This document shows, piece after piece, positions 16,046 to 31,755 of a stretch of DNA of 64,000 bases. The stretch comes from Ecdyonurus torrentis (taxonomy: Eukaryota > Arthropoda > Insecta > Ephemeroptera > Heptageniidae): NCBI GenBank assembly GCA_949318235.1, contig OX439127.1, positions 10,272,927 to 10,336,926 on the forward strand. Direction: 5' to 3'. The position numbers and the translations under genes are program-made. The notes below the pieces were generated by a model that ran no database searches, had not been told where the DNA came from, and saw only the letters and a program-made list of their open reading frames with translations. Numbering within the stretch: the stretch's first letter is position 1; every line of letters starts with the position of its first letter.

Positions 16046-16534
16046 AAAAAGACAACGCTATAGGAAGGCAAAAGCTTGTTATTGACTTGGAGAGAAAATT
16101 ATAAGTTCAATCATCTTCATTTTCACAAACTAATTTCTGAAAAGTTTATGGCCGGAAAAGAACAATAAAGTTATTGAATCTAATATTTATTTTAAATAAT
16201 TTTTTAATATTTTTTTAAATTATAAAATAGTGCCTAAAATGACTCAGAATTGGCAATAATATTTAATTTATTGCCATTTTAATGAAAGTTCAAAGCTCAA
16301 TTACGTAATTTTACATTTTTGTCATAAAAAAACTACAAGGGACATTTCTTCTTAACTTTATGTTTTCGATTTCGTAGTCATTCGATTGTGCTACTCAAAA
16401 AATTGTGAGTGACATGAAAAAAGTTGAAGGTGATAAAATACACGTACACATTAAAATGTCTGCAGGTTTGATGTACCGTGTTTGAAGTTTAAATTTATGA
16501 GTGAGGAGGATTGGCAGACAAAGTTGTAATCAAT

Positions 16535-16684
16535 ATGAAGAGCTGGCAAGGTGTGATAAATAGGGCCTTGTGTAGTGTGAGAGAAAGAGTGAAAGGAGAG
16601 TTGGAGAAAGAGACTCATCGTGAGCGACGTGCTGGAAACTATGGAGTGGCTATTGCGAGTTTCCGAGTTGTCTCAAGAGCTTGA
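16535..16684 (+). CDS. Candidate 49-codon open frame, unknown product (alternative frame A)
   Basis: ATG at 16535 opens a 49-codon frame ending in TGA at 16682-16684, in unusually complex, G+C-richer sequence. The product would be basic and charged (MKSWQGVINRALCSVRERVK at its start), with no domain I recognise. It overlaps, in a different frame, the candidate exon starting at 16641, so at most one is likely to be the main coding frame; this one could be an upstream ORF. It is shorter than 60 codons and easily missed. Confidence 0.2.
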   Translation: MKSWQGVINRALCSVRERVKGELEKETHRERRAGNYGVAIASFRVVSRA

Positions 16685-16742
16685 CTCGACGACACTTGAC
16701 TTCACTTTTACCCCCATAGTTGTTGGTCGAGCTTCCGGTGAA
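16641..16742 (+). CDS. Candidate first coding exon, unknown product (alternative frame B)
   Basis: ATG at 16641 in the context AACTATGG opens a frame of exactly 34 codons ending at GGTGAA. A donor-like GTAAGAGT follows at 16743-16750. If unspliced, the frame stops six codons later. The encoded start is MEWLLRVSELSQELDSTTLD, acidic and of ordinary protein composition, but not a family I can name. An in-frame TGA lies upstream, so this ATG would be the first of its frame. A CCAAT-box patch lies about 0.65 kb upstream. The overlapping 49-codon frame is the competing reading. Confidence 0.3.
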
Positions 16743-16852
16743 GTAAGAGTTATATTATAGTTTATAAAGAGACAAGAAGTTTATTATATAACTTTCAATA
16801 GTTTAATAATATAGCAACAACACGTTCATAAAAATAATATATTGCATATTAA

Positions 16853-17103
16853 TGTTGTTACGAACAAAATGTGTAACCTTGTTTTTTGTCACGAGAATCA
16901 AAATGTCTATCTCGTGTTATGTCACGAGACGCAAAAAGTTTTAATCTCGTTTTTTGTCATGAGAAGCAAAATGTGTAACTCGAGCGCCATCTACTTAACG
17001 TTCGGAAACTAGATACACATTTTGCTTCTCGTGACAAAAAAACGAGACAGATATTTTGCTTGTCGTGACAAAATACGATATAGACATTTTGTTCGCAACA
17101 ACA
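16853..17103. mobile_element. Palindromic MITE-like element built of about 34 bp modules
   Basis: The left end TGTTGTTACGAACAAAATG matches the reverse complement of the right end with one substitution. Both arms consist of degenerate tandem copies of a unit of about 34 bp containing TTTTGTCACGAGAAGCAAAATG. The left arm holds roughly three and a half units and the right arm roughly two and a half, so the arms differ by about one unit. The unpaired centre (about 16978-17010) contains AGCGCCATCTACT. No clear target-site duplication is seen, and there is no coding capacity; the minus frame 16957-17211 is incidental. Confidence 0.7.
16983..16995 (-). promoter_or_regulatory. CTCF-like motif in the loop of the palindrome
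   Basis: On the minus strand the bases read AGTAGATGGCGCT, which fits the AGRTGGCGC core known for insect CTCF sites. Its position at the centre of the inverted-repeat element is striking. Binding is inferred from motif similarity only. Confidence 0.35.
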
Positions 17104-17419
17104 CCGATATTTGCCTATATAAGTCCGGTCCGGGCTATCAATAATTTTTGTATATAGCAAATCAGCTTGTAAAAAAAGTAATAAAGCAAATGTTAATGTT
17201 TTGTCATTCATTATTAACCAAATTTTGTTAGGCTTTTATCATTTATTATTTTTGACTGAACTTTCATTTTATAGAATTTCCACCATGATACTTTGAACGT
17301 CAAAACTTAGTGGAGAGAAGAAAAATTAAAATTATGTGAATAATAATATCAAGATTCAGATGAAAATAAATTATATTTATGTTCGTATAAAGCTGAATCC
17401 GTGCAAACAATATTTAATG

Positions 17420-17720
17420 CGTTTATGTTATTATATTGCAAGGGCGTTGTTCGCGCGTACTTTAATAGTCACGAGGGAGGAGGGCGTCACCCCCTCGAAC
17501 GCGAGTGACTCTCATCGTACTGCACTCATGCACTGTTGAGGAGAAGGAGGGAGGAGGAGGTGGCGGAGTGTGAACTTGTTCACCAGCATGAGCAAGCAAC
17601 GACTGGGCAAACTGAACACCAGCCACGTTAGTCGGCACCAGCGACTGTCAGTGCATGTGACCTTGACAACAAGCAGTTTGCTATCAAGGTCAACCCTGCA
17701 AGTTCTTTGCACTTTTCCCG
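17420..17720. other. G+C-richer island, possible exon or promoter
   Basis: A clear compositional island with a purine-rich stretch (GGAGAAGGAGGGAGGAGG near 17540). Open frames run on both strands (17512-17736 minus, 17570-17776 plus) but neither gives a recognisable protein. It lies about 0.7 kb beyond the candidate exon at 16641 and could be a further exon or untranslated sequence. Confidence 0.25.
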
Positions 17721-17729
17721 CAATCTTCA

Positions 17730-18070
17730 GGGTCAAAATAAAAATTAGTTATTTAAAACAAAAAAATATAATATAATAATAATAAAAATATTAATAATAA
17801 ACAAATAAAAAATAATAACATTATATCAGACTTCAAGCATCCTATATATAGCTAAGCTAAAAATGAAACTTATATAGCTCTATAGATTTTTATTCAAATT
17901 CAAGGCTATACTGAAAATTGCATTCTATATAATAAAATAATTAGTAATAAAAAAATGTTGAATTTTTTCCGAAAATATTAAATAAATTCTTTAACATTTT
18001 GTAATAAATTAACTGGATGACGGTAATGCATAAATACAACTGTCGTGCATCAGGACACGGCCCTCCAAGG

Positions 18071-18113
<43 letters not shown>

Positions 18114-20515
18114 GCATTCCTCTTTCAACCACAATGCTTCTCACACTGATTATTTCTTGTTACTGCTCTTGCTGAAACCTGCTTCATGAACAACACATAA
18201 TATACATTAAACTATCATTTAGCAAAGCAAACTTGTATTGTTGTTCACAGCATAATATCACGTCAATCATTACCATATAAGGATTCTAAGTACACTACCA
18301 TATAAGTATATGATAATAATCTGTGCAGATAGTTCCAAATTTAGCAAAGACGTAATATGACTCAGCAAAGTTGACGTATAGTACAAGTATATAAATAGTT
18401 TTTAAATTGATTAATTATAAATAATGAAGAAGGATATAATATATAATGTATATAAATAGAAGATTATATGATACTATTTTTATCACTTATATACAATGTT
18501 CAACAAACTGGTTTTGTAAAATATATATGTATCATTGTTATTATTTTTATATATAAAGGTACGTAATGATATCAAGTTAAAAAGCTATAAATAAATGTGT
18601 AAATATATCTTTATTGTTATGTTGACATTATTTTATTAGTAAGTGTGTCCATATTAGTATATTCTTGCAATGACTGATATTAATGTTACGTCTTCTGTAG
18701 GTGGTGTAAGTGGGTTTAGATTTTATGCGTTGGTGATATGAAAAAAACAAAATTGAGTGGGCATTAGAATTTTAAATACGTAGGTTGCATTCAGAGTATG
18801 ATAATGAAAAAAAAAAAAACCGTTGCTTGGCTTCGTAAATTGTATTATATATACATAATTTTTTTTTTTATATATATATATATAATCCCCTTCAACATCC
18901 TTCTTTCTTGTTTCAATGTTTAAAACGACCTTGCCACGCCCCTGCCACTTTCACTCTTCCACTACTCTTTATACATCTACGTAGTGCGGTCTGTCTATAC
19001 AACAAGGAGTTACGTCTAGCATCCGTGTTTACAAAAAATAATAATATTATTCTCATTAACATTGGAGATTTTTGATACGTTTTTTTTTTTATTCAATCTT
19101 ACAGTTTTAATAAAGTAATATATAGAAATTGATATTTATAATAATACTATATAATGATGACCTCCAGTATATATGGCCATAATAAGTGAGCTTATAACAC
19201 TTCACACTACTTGATCGCCCCCTCAAAGCTTACTGCTATATAATATTTATACAAGGTCATTATATCATGTATACATCTTATAAATATAATATTTTAATAA
19301 ATATCCATTCAAACAGGATATATTATTTATATAACAACCTTTCAAAAAGGTATGAGGTCTAGATCCTTTTATTTTTTATATATACATGATGAATTAAATA
19401 CCCCGGATATATTATATATATCAATATATATATATTTTTGCTATACATAAAATATAAAGACAATAATAATTAGTAAAGCAACAGTGAAAGCAAGTAGCGT
19501 GCGCGTGTTTTTGTTACGTAATAATGTGAATGAGAGATGGCATATGAAGTTAAGGTGTCATAATATATAATATACCTTTTACACGTTTACAGAATTTAAT
19601 ATTAGTATAGATTTTACAATATGTTCAAATTTATGTTATATATAAATTATATAGAGAAAAACGACAACATTATTATAAGTTTATTATATAGGATATTATA
19701 TAATTTGTAATGAAATAGCTTGAATGATGTTTTCTATTATATATTTATTATACTAATTTAATATATTGAAAAGTTTTATAATTGATATTATATGCTTTCA
19801 ATCTATATAGGATAAAAAAAAAAAAAAAACTTTTGTGTGCTTATGTATTGAATGCGTGATCATTCACATTATTCAACCATTGTTGAAACTTATAATCAGA
19901 GTTATTGAAAACTCACTTTATACCTGCATCAAGATGCACTATCTTTAATTAACTACTTATGAAAAGAGAGAGAGAGAGAGAGAGAGAGAGACGGTAAAAT
20001 ATAATAGAACTTTAAACCTTATTGGATCCGAGTTGTTTATAGTTATTATTATATTTTCAGAGTATATTTTATTTTAAACGAGTATGAAGTAAAAAAAAAA
20101 ATTCGTTGTTATTTTTGTCATGCACTAATTTTAGATCGTGCATAACCAAATTACTAGCTTCACGCAACGTGACGTGTGATATTAAAAAAATAATTTATGT
20201 TACAGATAGAATTAAATAAATTCACCAAATTTGAAAATGTGTATATATAAACAAAAAAAATATTGTTGCTTTTTTTAATGATATTTATTAATTACCTCTA
20301 ACATGTTTTTCATTTTAAAACCTCCATATACATTTTTTTTTTTTACATGCATGCGGAACATAACTCTGATTTTTCAGCCATACATTTTTTTTCTCCCCTT
20401 TTACTATACACAATGGTTATTTTATTGATAATAATTATGCACATTATACAATGGTTATAATTTTAGTTTAATACAGACAATAAAAAAGTAAGGAATAAAA
20501 TTTGTGTGTGGCCCT
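17730..20515. other. AT-rich spacer with short simple repeats
   Basis: Contains (TC)n at 18075-18110, a short GA run at 19966-19990 and a poly-A run near 19810. No gene recognised. Confidence 0.6.
18073..18110. repeat. (TC)n microsatellite
   Basis: Perfect TC run of about 38 bp. Confidence 0.95.
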
Positions 20516-20524
20516 TTTTTTTTT

Positions 20525-20650
20525 TCTTAGAGCCACACCTTGTACCGGAATATTGGCGCGACTATATGTGTTCATGCTCTTGCTTCACGATGCAGTCAGT
20601 TCGGTAACAGCCAACACCTTTCTTCATGTCAGTTGTTAATTTCAAGTGCC
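20525..20650 (+). promoter_or_regulatory. Possible core promoter (initiator-like TCAGT)
   Basis: A short island of higher G+C holds TATATG at 20563 and TCAGTT at 20596-20601, the arthropod initiator consensus, about 35 bp apart. A donor-like GTAACA follows at 20604. TATA-like words are everywhere in this window, so this is weak. Confidence 0.15.
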
Positions 20651-21580
20651 ACAATTTATATAAGCTATATCAACAGTTATTTAACGTAATACAAATGGGC
20701 ATTCTATAATACAAGAAGCAACATAATTTATTTTTATTTATTTCTTTTTATATAATATATATACTGCACATAAAAGAAGACTTTGATTTATGATAAATGT
20801 ATGCAAGGAAATATATAAAATAATTACTCATTCTTTTTTTATAACAAAAATTTATTTAGTAATAATTCTGTGTTAATATAATTTTATTTAGTAAAATTCA
20901 ATTCCTTTGTGATACTCTATATTTTATACAAATTAATTCCATATATACCATACATAGAACATCAATATTAAATTTTGGCATTTTATATAGCCAATGAAGT
21001 AAAACTAAAAACGAAAACCTAAATACTAAATCGGTTATCATGTAAATGTAAGAAAAAAATATTTTGCATTTGCAAAAAAAAAAAAAAAAAAAAAAAAACT
21101 GCTGAAACTTTGCTTGTTACGTAACCTCCCCCTCCCTATTAATCACAAAATGTATTTTGAAACATGAAGACTAAATATAAATAGCTGTAACGTTTTGTGG
21201 CTCATAACACGCAAGAAAAAAAAAAGTCGTGTAAATTGACGATTATTTAATAAAGTCCAACAGCTATTATTATTACAAATAAAAAGGAGCGGGTATAGTG
21301 CACCTGTCCTTGCAAAGCACCATAGAAAAAAAATTGTGTCTATATTTCTACTATCCAATTAAGTTTATATGATAAAAATAAACGTTATTTAAAATACATG
21401 ATTTTACTTTTTTTTAATGAAGTTTTTATATATTTTTTTAATATATTAACATGCATGTTTTTAACTATTTATATATATTATAATACAAATATATACATAC
21501 ACATAAATACATTATACTACGTTCATAATAAAGTGCACTCCATAAACTGATTACGTTCTATACGGTACTTTGATCATTAT
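20650..21580. other. AT-rich spacer
   Basis: Includes a poly-A run at 21074-21098. Nothing else is recognised. Confidence 0.6.
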
Positions 21581-21682
<102 letters not shown>

Positions 21683-22165
21683 CTTTTAATTTTATAAATA
21701 AAATGTATATAATATAACTATTATATCAATAAACGTAAATTTCTCCCTTGATTCAAATGTATATATATCATAATATTGAATAATAACAATGCATTATATT
21801 TACAGTATGTTAAAAAACAACAACTAATAATAACCATTTAGGGACGCAAAATTTATTTTTATTTGTATAAATATCAATATATAATTTTCTATAAATATCC
21901 TGCTATTCAAATAAAAAAAAAATAAAAAAATAAATTTTTGCTTTTATAAAAATACTCTAAATAGTTTTGGATAGAGTCAACGCTGGTTCTAATTTATTTG
22001 ATCACGTTGTTGCTTTTTTTTTTTTAATTTGTTGATGATATACGTCACGTGGATGTTCTATTATATAACATAATGCGTATACACTTGGTGAATGGAAAGA
22101 AGCTCATTATATTTTATTTTTGTACCTAAAAACCTTATACAACCTTATATAAACGAGAGCATATA

Positions 22166-22369
<204 letters not shown>

Positions 22370-23784
22370 TAATACAATAGCGATAGGGTGAATATGCACC
22401 ACATAGCATTACGCAACACATAATTGATTTATGTTGCTATATAGATATATAGAGGGATGATATATTATATATATTATATGAAATTGCATATTTATAGAAG
22501 AATATTAATACATATTGCATAATATACCAAAGTATATTGAAGTCAAATATTGTTACGATGATCTGCAATAAGGGTTAAATTTCATGTTGAGCTTGTTTAC
22601 CATATAATGTATATATAGGGGTTGATGCACATATGGGAAGTATGTGCACTGTATACTTAACATTATTATAAACTTTATCGAGTATATATAATATTTTTTA
22701 TGTCAACAATATGGAATTGAAATTATATGAATAAAAAAAAAATGGATAATGTGACAAACATTGATTACACAATAATATACCATTTAAATAAATTAATATA
22801 ATATTATTTATTTTTTGCATAATAGGCAAAAGTATAAAGTCAGGGCTACATGCTTTATCATTAAAACTATATACACTGAAACGTGAAAACAAAACATTGC
22901 AAAATTTCAAACAAAGTAATCTGTATAATGAGTTGCATAATGATAATAATTATTGTGCTATTTTTTTCTAGCGTTTAAAAAGAAACCGTTTGTATATTTT
23001 CAGCATCTTCTAATAACATAACTGATAAATTTCTATATTTTTAATTAAACTGTGCAATAATTGAAAAAAAAAAACAAGCAAACGAAATTCAGAGCATTTT
23101 TTTTTTTTTTTTTTTTTTACCTATCATTCCCCATTATACCCTCCTCCTGCTGCGTATTTTTCCACTGTCATATATAGTCATAGATATCCATTTGTAAATT
23201 TAACAGATTATTTAATTAGCCGTGCTGAGTGTACATATTTTTAATTTTATTACTATTATATTATTATTATTTTTGTGCCATATAGCGTTAAAATTACTTC
23301 CATTAAAAAAAATCAATGTCAATGAAAAAAAAAAAAATTTGAATTTAACTTTATTTCTTTATTAACATTTTTATTATACTTGATTAATTAAATATACCTT
23401 GAATACTTTATAATATATAGGTATAAACCTTCCGTACTATGAGTACCATGCAATAATAATGACTATATAATGATATACCTAAGAGTCTGCAGTGCGTTTG
23501 TTTCCAGCCAGTTTTGGTAATTGTGAATTTGTATTATACTTCAATCAATATTGAAACTATTACCATTATATACAGTGAAAGGAATTGAGTATTAACGAAT
23601 AATATACCCAAGTGAATATACGTAAAATATTTAACACAAATAAATAATAAAATATTTAATCCGGATTTGATATAATAGAAGTGGGAATTCGTAAACATCT
23701 CATCGGTATAAGGCTCTATTAAGCATTATATAATTTATTTTATCATTAATTTTAATTAAAAATATATATTTGTTTACATGTGAC

Positions 23785-23788
<4 letters not shown>
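22370..23788. other. AT-rich spacer
   Basis: Poly-T at about 23098-23119; no gene recognised. Confidence 0.6.
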
Positions 23789-23789
<1 letters not shown>

Positions 23790-23858
<69 letters not shown>

Positions 23859-23875
23859 TATATTTTAATAATTTT
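23790..23875. repeat. (TA)n microsatellite
   Basis: About 85 bp of TA with a phase break near 23850. Confidence 0.97.
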
Positions 23876-24339
23876 ATTAAAAATTTAATAAAATTCAATT
23901 CAACTATTTATATACAAATACCATGAAATAAATGGAAAGTTTAAAATGTATGATTGTGTATGTTATATTATATTAATATATATTTATAAATTTATTAATT
24001 AAGAACATATAAAATGTACCACGTTTTGTTGGTAACAAAATCATTAATAAATTGTTTTTGTTTATTTTAAACTATATAGCATATGGTATATTATAATAAT
24101 TATACATGGATATAGCAATAGTTTGTTGTGTTCGTATTATTATTATTATTATTATATATTAAACCCACTTCTCTCGGTTGAATACATTCCACCCTTCACT
24201 TGTGTTTGGTCTATGTACATAATACTACTACTATATACTATAATATAGTTACGTGTTATAATGTGTATTGCAAAAGCCAACGCCCCCCTGAGTCCGTGTA
24301 CCTATATACTGCACCTCCGGTATACGTATAAATGTATGT

Positions 24340-24457
<118 letters not shown>

Positions 24458-24459
24458 TG

Positions 24460-25469
24460 CATAAGTGAAATATACAAATATGGGGGGTTATATAACATAG
24501 TGTACACTGCATCAAAACTAACGCAGCTGCATCCCGACAATATCCAATTCAAACCTTTGACATTTATCACTTTATAGCAACATGTTCATACATGCACGAT
24601 TTTATGTTTGTATATACATGCAAATATTTTTTTTTTATTGTTATTTTTCCCCAATACACATGAGGATTTCAAATTGTATTGTTTTATTCCTTGTAAAGTA
24701 TACATATATTACGTAATATGCATTAAACAAAAATATTTATTGTTTAAATCTTTATACAAAATTTCTAAAAATAAATCAAACAAATCTGCCTTTCTCGTGT
24801 AGGGAAAAAAAAGGTAAATTAAAAGCAGCTTCATAATTATTGTTTTATTCGCGGCGTAGATAATAATATTAGTAAATATATGAACACTTTGATTACTCAA
24901 TTATGATATTTAAAAAAAATCAATATATAGTGAGAATTATAGAATGGGAATACAGCTCATAATTTAATAAAAAAAAATATTTAGGAATGTTGTTTAATCA
25001 AAAGCAAAATAACTCTGAAATTCGCAATAAATATTTAAAAAAAAAAATGCTTAACAGATTTTTTTTAAATATATAGATCGCAAGAATATAGTTAAAAACA
25101 AATTAAATTATATTTATTTATTCCTTTATTATTTCTTTCATGACAGAGCATTAATTAGTTAAAAAGAATTCAAAGAAATTTTAATGTTCTTTTCTTTACT
25201 GCCTTTAATTATTGCATGTGTCAAATTTCGAGCCTTTTAAGTTCATTTGCATGCAACTACAAAACGTAAAGTAAAATAAAAGGGAACACCCAGTTAAAAA
25301 AGAAGAAATAAAAAAAGTCTTGCGTATATATTTAATATTGGGGGACTCGTTTCTTTGAGGGACAAGAATTGTAATATTACATTTTAAAAATTCACCCTTT
25401 AAAATAATAAATAAAGAAAAAAGAAAAGAAAAAATTAAATTATAATGAAAATTTTTACAAGATTTTTTT

Positions 25470-25502
<33 letters not shown>

Positions 25503-26660
25503 TTTAGCGTCATATTTTCCGCTCCCAATTTACATAATCACAATCTTGATCTGCGTTATGAATAAAAACACAACTTTTAAGTATAATACAAATAATTACG
25601 TTTTCAAGCTAGGTATGCACACATCACAGTACAAGATTACTTTCATTCGTGGAAAATTTAAATTATCTCATCAATTCAAAATTTTGTTATTTGCTTATTA
25701 TTATTATACATAAATATGGGAATTAAAAGTTTTATTTTATTATCATTATATCCTCTTCGTTAAAGTACATAGATATGTTTGACATGAAATAAATTAATTA
25801 ATTATCACGTGCTTAATTATCATGTTCCATCAAATATCAAGAAGGTTTCAATTAATTAAATTATTAATTTGTATGATTTCATATTTAATACAATACTTTC
25901 CTCCACATATTATATTTCTTTATTAAATAATGTAATTTCAAATTCTCTTATAAAATATTCTTTGCTTATTATACGTTGATAAAATTTCATCATTATTATA
26001 TTATAGCTATAATGATATTTAAATATTTGAAAAAATTTAATATTTAAAATATTTTCAATGATAATAAATTATAATAAAATTGTCATCGCATGATGTTACG
26101 GAGTCAATTAAAAATACAGAATCTGTAAAGAGGAGAAAACAAGTAAAAAAAAAGCAGAATAAATATACAAAAGAGATTAAGAGTGGGGGAAAAAAATCTC
26201 GGAAATTTATAATCACATGAAAGATTTTTTTAATACTAGGAAATCATTATCAAATATTTTTTTTAATAAAAATGTTTTTGTGATTTAAAAAATAATTTAA
26301 ATTTTTTAATAATTTCTTGATTTCCTTATTATATAAAATTTGTAAATTAAATATATAAGTTATATAATTTTATTAACAATCCTGCTGCGTTATATGATCA
26401 TGCTAATAAACCATAAATAAAAATTCTAGTAATCATAAATATATTTGTATTATAAATGTTATTACATAGTTCGTTGAATTAAAAAGGGGGAAAAACTGTA
26501 AAAATATTATAAACAGATAATAGTTATTCAATAAAAGTACTTCCTTTCCTCATGTGATAAATTTTTACTTTTTGTTTTATCGTATTATTTAATTTCTTGG
26601 AAATAAATAAAATGTGACTTTCATGTTATACATTTTTACCTCATTTTATTATTATTATTA
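24460..26660. other. AT-rich spacer
   Basis: Poly-T at about 25474-25501 and many A/T homopolymers. The 107-codon minus frame (25205-25528) begins in the poly-T complement (a lysine run), which argues against a gene. Confidence 0.6.
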
Positions 26661-26663
26661 TAT

Positions 26664-27755
<1,092 letters not shown>

Positions 27756-27849
27756 AAAAACGATTTTACTGCGCAATTACTTTTGTTAAATTTGTTTTGA
27801 AAGTCACTGATGTAATATTCAATTATGTCACATTTGGTATTGATTGATC

Positions 27850-28785
27850 AAAAAAATAAATAAGTTTTTTTTTAATGAAAGCTTATTAATGATGAATAGC
27901 TGTTTAATTATTATTAAGTTTTTTTTATACTCATATATGAAATATGGATGTGCATTAAAGAATTTACATTATCTTTTTATGAGCTTCAAAATACCAATTA
28001 ATTTTTATTATTTATAAGAAGTATTATATTATATCACAATATTTTTCAAAATAATTACTCACCACGGGATTATAAATAATCGTCAAACGTTATATAGTTG
28101 TTTCATAAAATTATTAAGCTTTAATATTATATAATATTATATATAAATTGTTTAGTAAAAATACTGTATTTGAATATTGTATTATTTCATGCATACTGTT
28201 TTGTTTGTTGTTTATTTAAATTATTAAACCCTGGAGCACTTATGTGGATGTAAATAAAAAGTTCCTGTTTTTTTTTTTATTATTATTATTATTATTTTTT
28301 TACATTTAAATAAAACGAATACTATATTATATAAAGTTATTTTTAATTTTTTTACATTTGATATAATTATATAACATTTTCGTATAGGGTTATATTGAGG
28401 ATGGTCTTTGCATGTTTCTACCTAGGGTAAGCCAAATGTTTTGTCATGTTAGTAATGTACAAACACTAAACAAACATAACTTTAAATACATTCAGAGCAT
28501 TAACCACGTACAACATGAATTGCATTATAACTTTTTTTTTTCCCTTTTATCTCTCTCCGCAATATACTTTTATGTATGTAATGCACTATGTGTATATTCT
28601 CTTTCTATCTTTCTCTCTCTCTCTCTCTCTTACTCTCTCTGGCTGTATATGTTTAGCCCATGTCATGCTTATATGCCTGTTAGATCTACTTAACATCACA
28701 ACAATTACGGCCCTACACAATACAGTACGCTTCATGAGTTTTTGTGGTTTTAACTCAAAATTAAGTTAGACGAAAGTTACGTAGA

Positions 28786-28826
<41 letters not shown>

Positions 28827-29360
28827 ACCCTATAGAAGTCCTGCATCCACTCTAAACGATGATAATTTGATATAACATATAGTTACTTATACTAGCTGCC
28901 ACTCATATAAATGATAAAAAATATATATATATTTAAAGGTTTTAAGTGTTAAAGGTATAATTTGCGTATACGTATTATATAGAAAAATAAAAAAATAAAA
29001 TCAATTATAAAAATTATAAATAATTTAAAAAAGTACACAAATGTACTTTAAAAATGTTCTCTGGTCGATTATATAGGATAAAGTCAAAATGTATTTGTTT
29101 TTGATGCTCTTCTCTTTAATAACCAATTAAAGATATCTTATACAATAATAGAGTATTTAATGGAGGGTAAATAATATATAATAGAGAAAAAGAGATAGGA
29201 TATAAAGCACAAGAGAGAATTTGTTTCAATGTTTTAATAACAATAAATCTGATGAAATGGTTATGAACCTATCTAAACACGTGCTCTCTTCTACCTTATA
29301 TTATTATAGTCTGGAATGACCATTTCGATTTCTCTCTATTTGTGGCTATCGTGTAAAAGG
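27850..29360. other. AT-rich spacer with two TC runs
   Basis: TC runs near 28612-28632 and 28790-28820. The plus-strand frames at 28412-28769 are partly TC read-through. No gene recognised. Confidence 0.55.
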
Positions 29361-29364
29361 AATT

Positions 29365-29428
<64 letters not shown>
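29365..29428. repeat. (GA)n microsatellite
   Basis: Perfect GA run of about 63 bp. Confidence 0.97.
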
Positions 29429-29960
29429 AAAGAGCACAGGTGCAATATAGTTTTAGCTATTAGTTTTTTGTACATTTTTTGTTCAAATTTAAAATTAGAT
29501 GAATAATAGATTGCATAATACTGCATTAAAGAACTTATAAATTATTGTAGAGTTTTTTATCAGCTCTTTTTTTTTACTCCTGTTTTTTCAGGCTTTATAA
29601 TTAAATTATTAACTTTTGAAAAATAAACAATAATAAAACTGTTGATAGCAACGTGCATTTGTTATTGTTGTTAAGTTTTTGTAATTTTTATTTTTATCAC
29701 CTATATATACAGACTCCTCGAAAGTAATAAATATGTTAATATGTATAATAAATATAGAAAGGTTTCTTCTTTCTTTTATAAAAGATTATACAAAATGTGT
29801 AAGAGTACATAATAATTGGTAATATGTAACGTGCGCGGCTTTCTCTATATATATTTTATATAAAACGACGGTATTACGCTTCTCAATAGAAACATCTTTA
29901 CTTATATTTATTCAAGCTTACTTCCTGACCATCTTTCAAGTAAAGTTCTCTTCTACTATT

Positions 29961-30190
29961 ATGGTTTTCTTTTTCTCTTCTTCTTTCTTTCTTTTTTTTC
30001 TTTTTACGTTACACGTGCCCACGCGATATGGTGTTTCTCATGTTCATTCGGACGATATGAAGGTAAAACACAGAAGCGCATTCAAGAAAAAAGGGGTTTG
30101 CCTGTACAAGGTGGAAGTCATGGTTAAGATGAGGGGAGCCACTGGACCGAAGAATAACCCAACTCGTGCACGCACGCACCCTATCTATTA

Positions 30191-30229
<39 letters not shown>

Positions 30230-30239
30230 ATCGGGTTGA
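29961..30239 (+). other. Open frame of unknown status in a locally complex segment
   Basis: A 92-codon frame spans a poly-T-derived phenylalanine start, about 55 residues of mixed composition, and a GA-derived RE tail. The middle (about 30010-30190) is G+C-richer than the flanks and could be an exon, with a donor-like GTAAAA at 30063, but both ends of the frame are repeat read-through. Not recognised. Confidence 0.12.
30193..30226. repeat. (GA)n microsatellite
   Basis: Short perfect GA run. Confidence 0.94.
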
Positions 30240-31710
<1,471 letters not shown>

Positions 31711-31718
31711 TAGCGTAT

Positions 31719-31755
31719 TTACGGGGGGGGTTTTAGGGGTCCGGACCCCCCCCGT
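31719..31755. repeat. G/C hairpin at the left terminus of the hAT-like element
   Basis: ACGGGGGGGG pairs with CCCCCCCCGT across a short loop that itself contains the palindrome GGGGTCCGGACCCC. At the right end, 33493-33545 shows comparable nested hairpins (GCGGGGGATACCCCCGC, CAGGGGGGTGTCCCCCCCTG). Confidence 0.75.

Noticed and set aside
25205..25528. 107-codon minus-strand frame beginning with a lysine run
   Set aside because: The lysines come from a poly-T tract and the remainder is hydrophobic A+T-rich translation.
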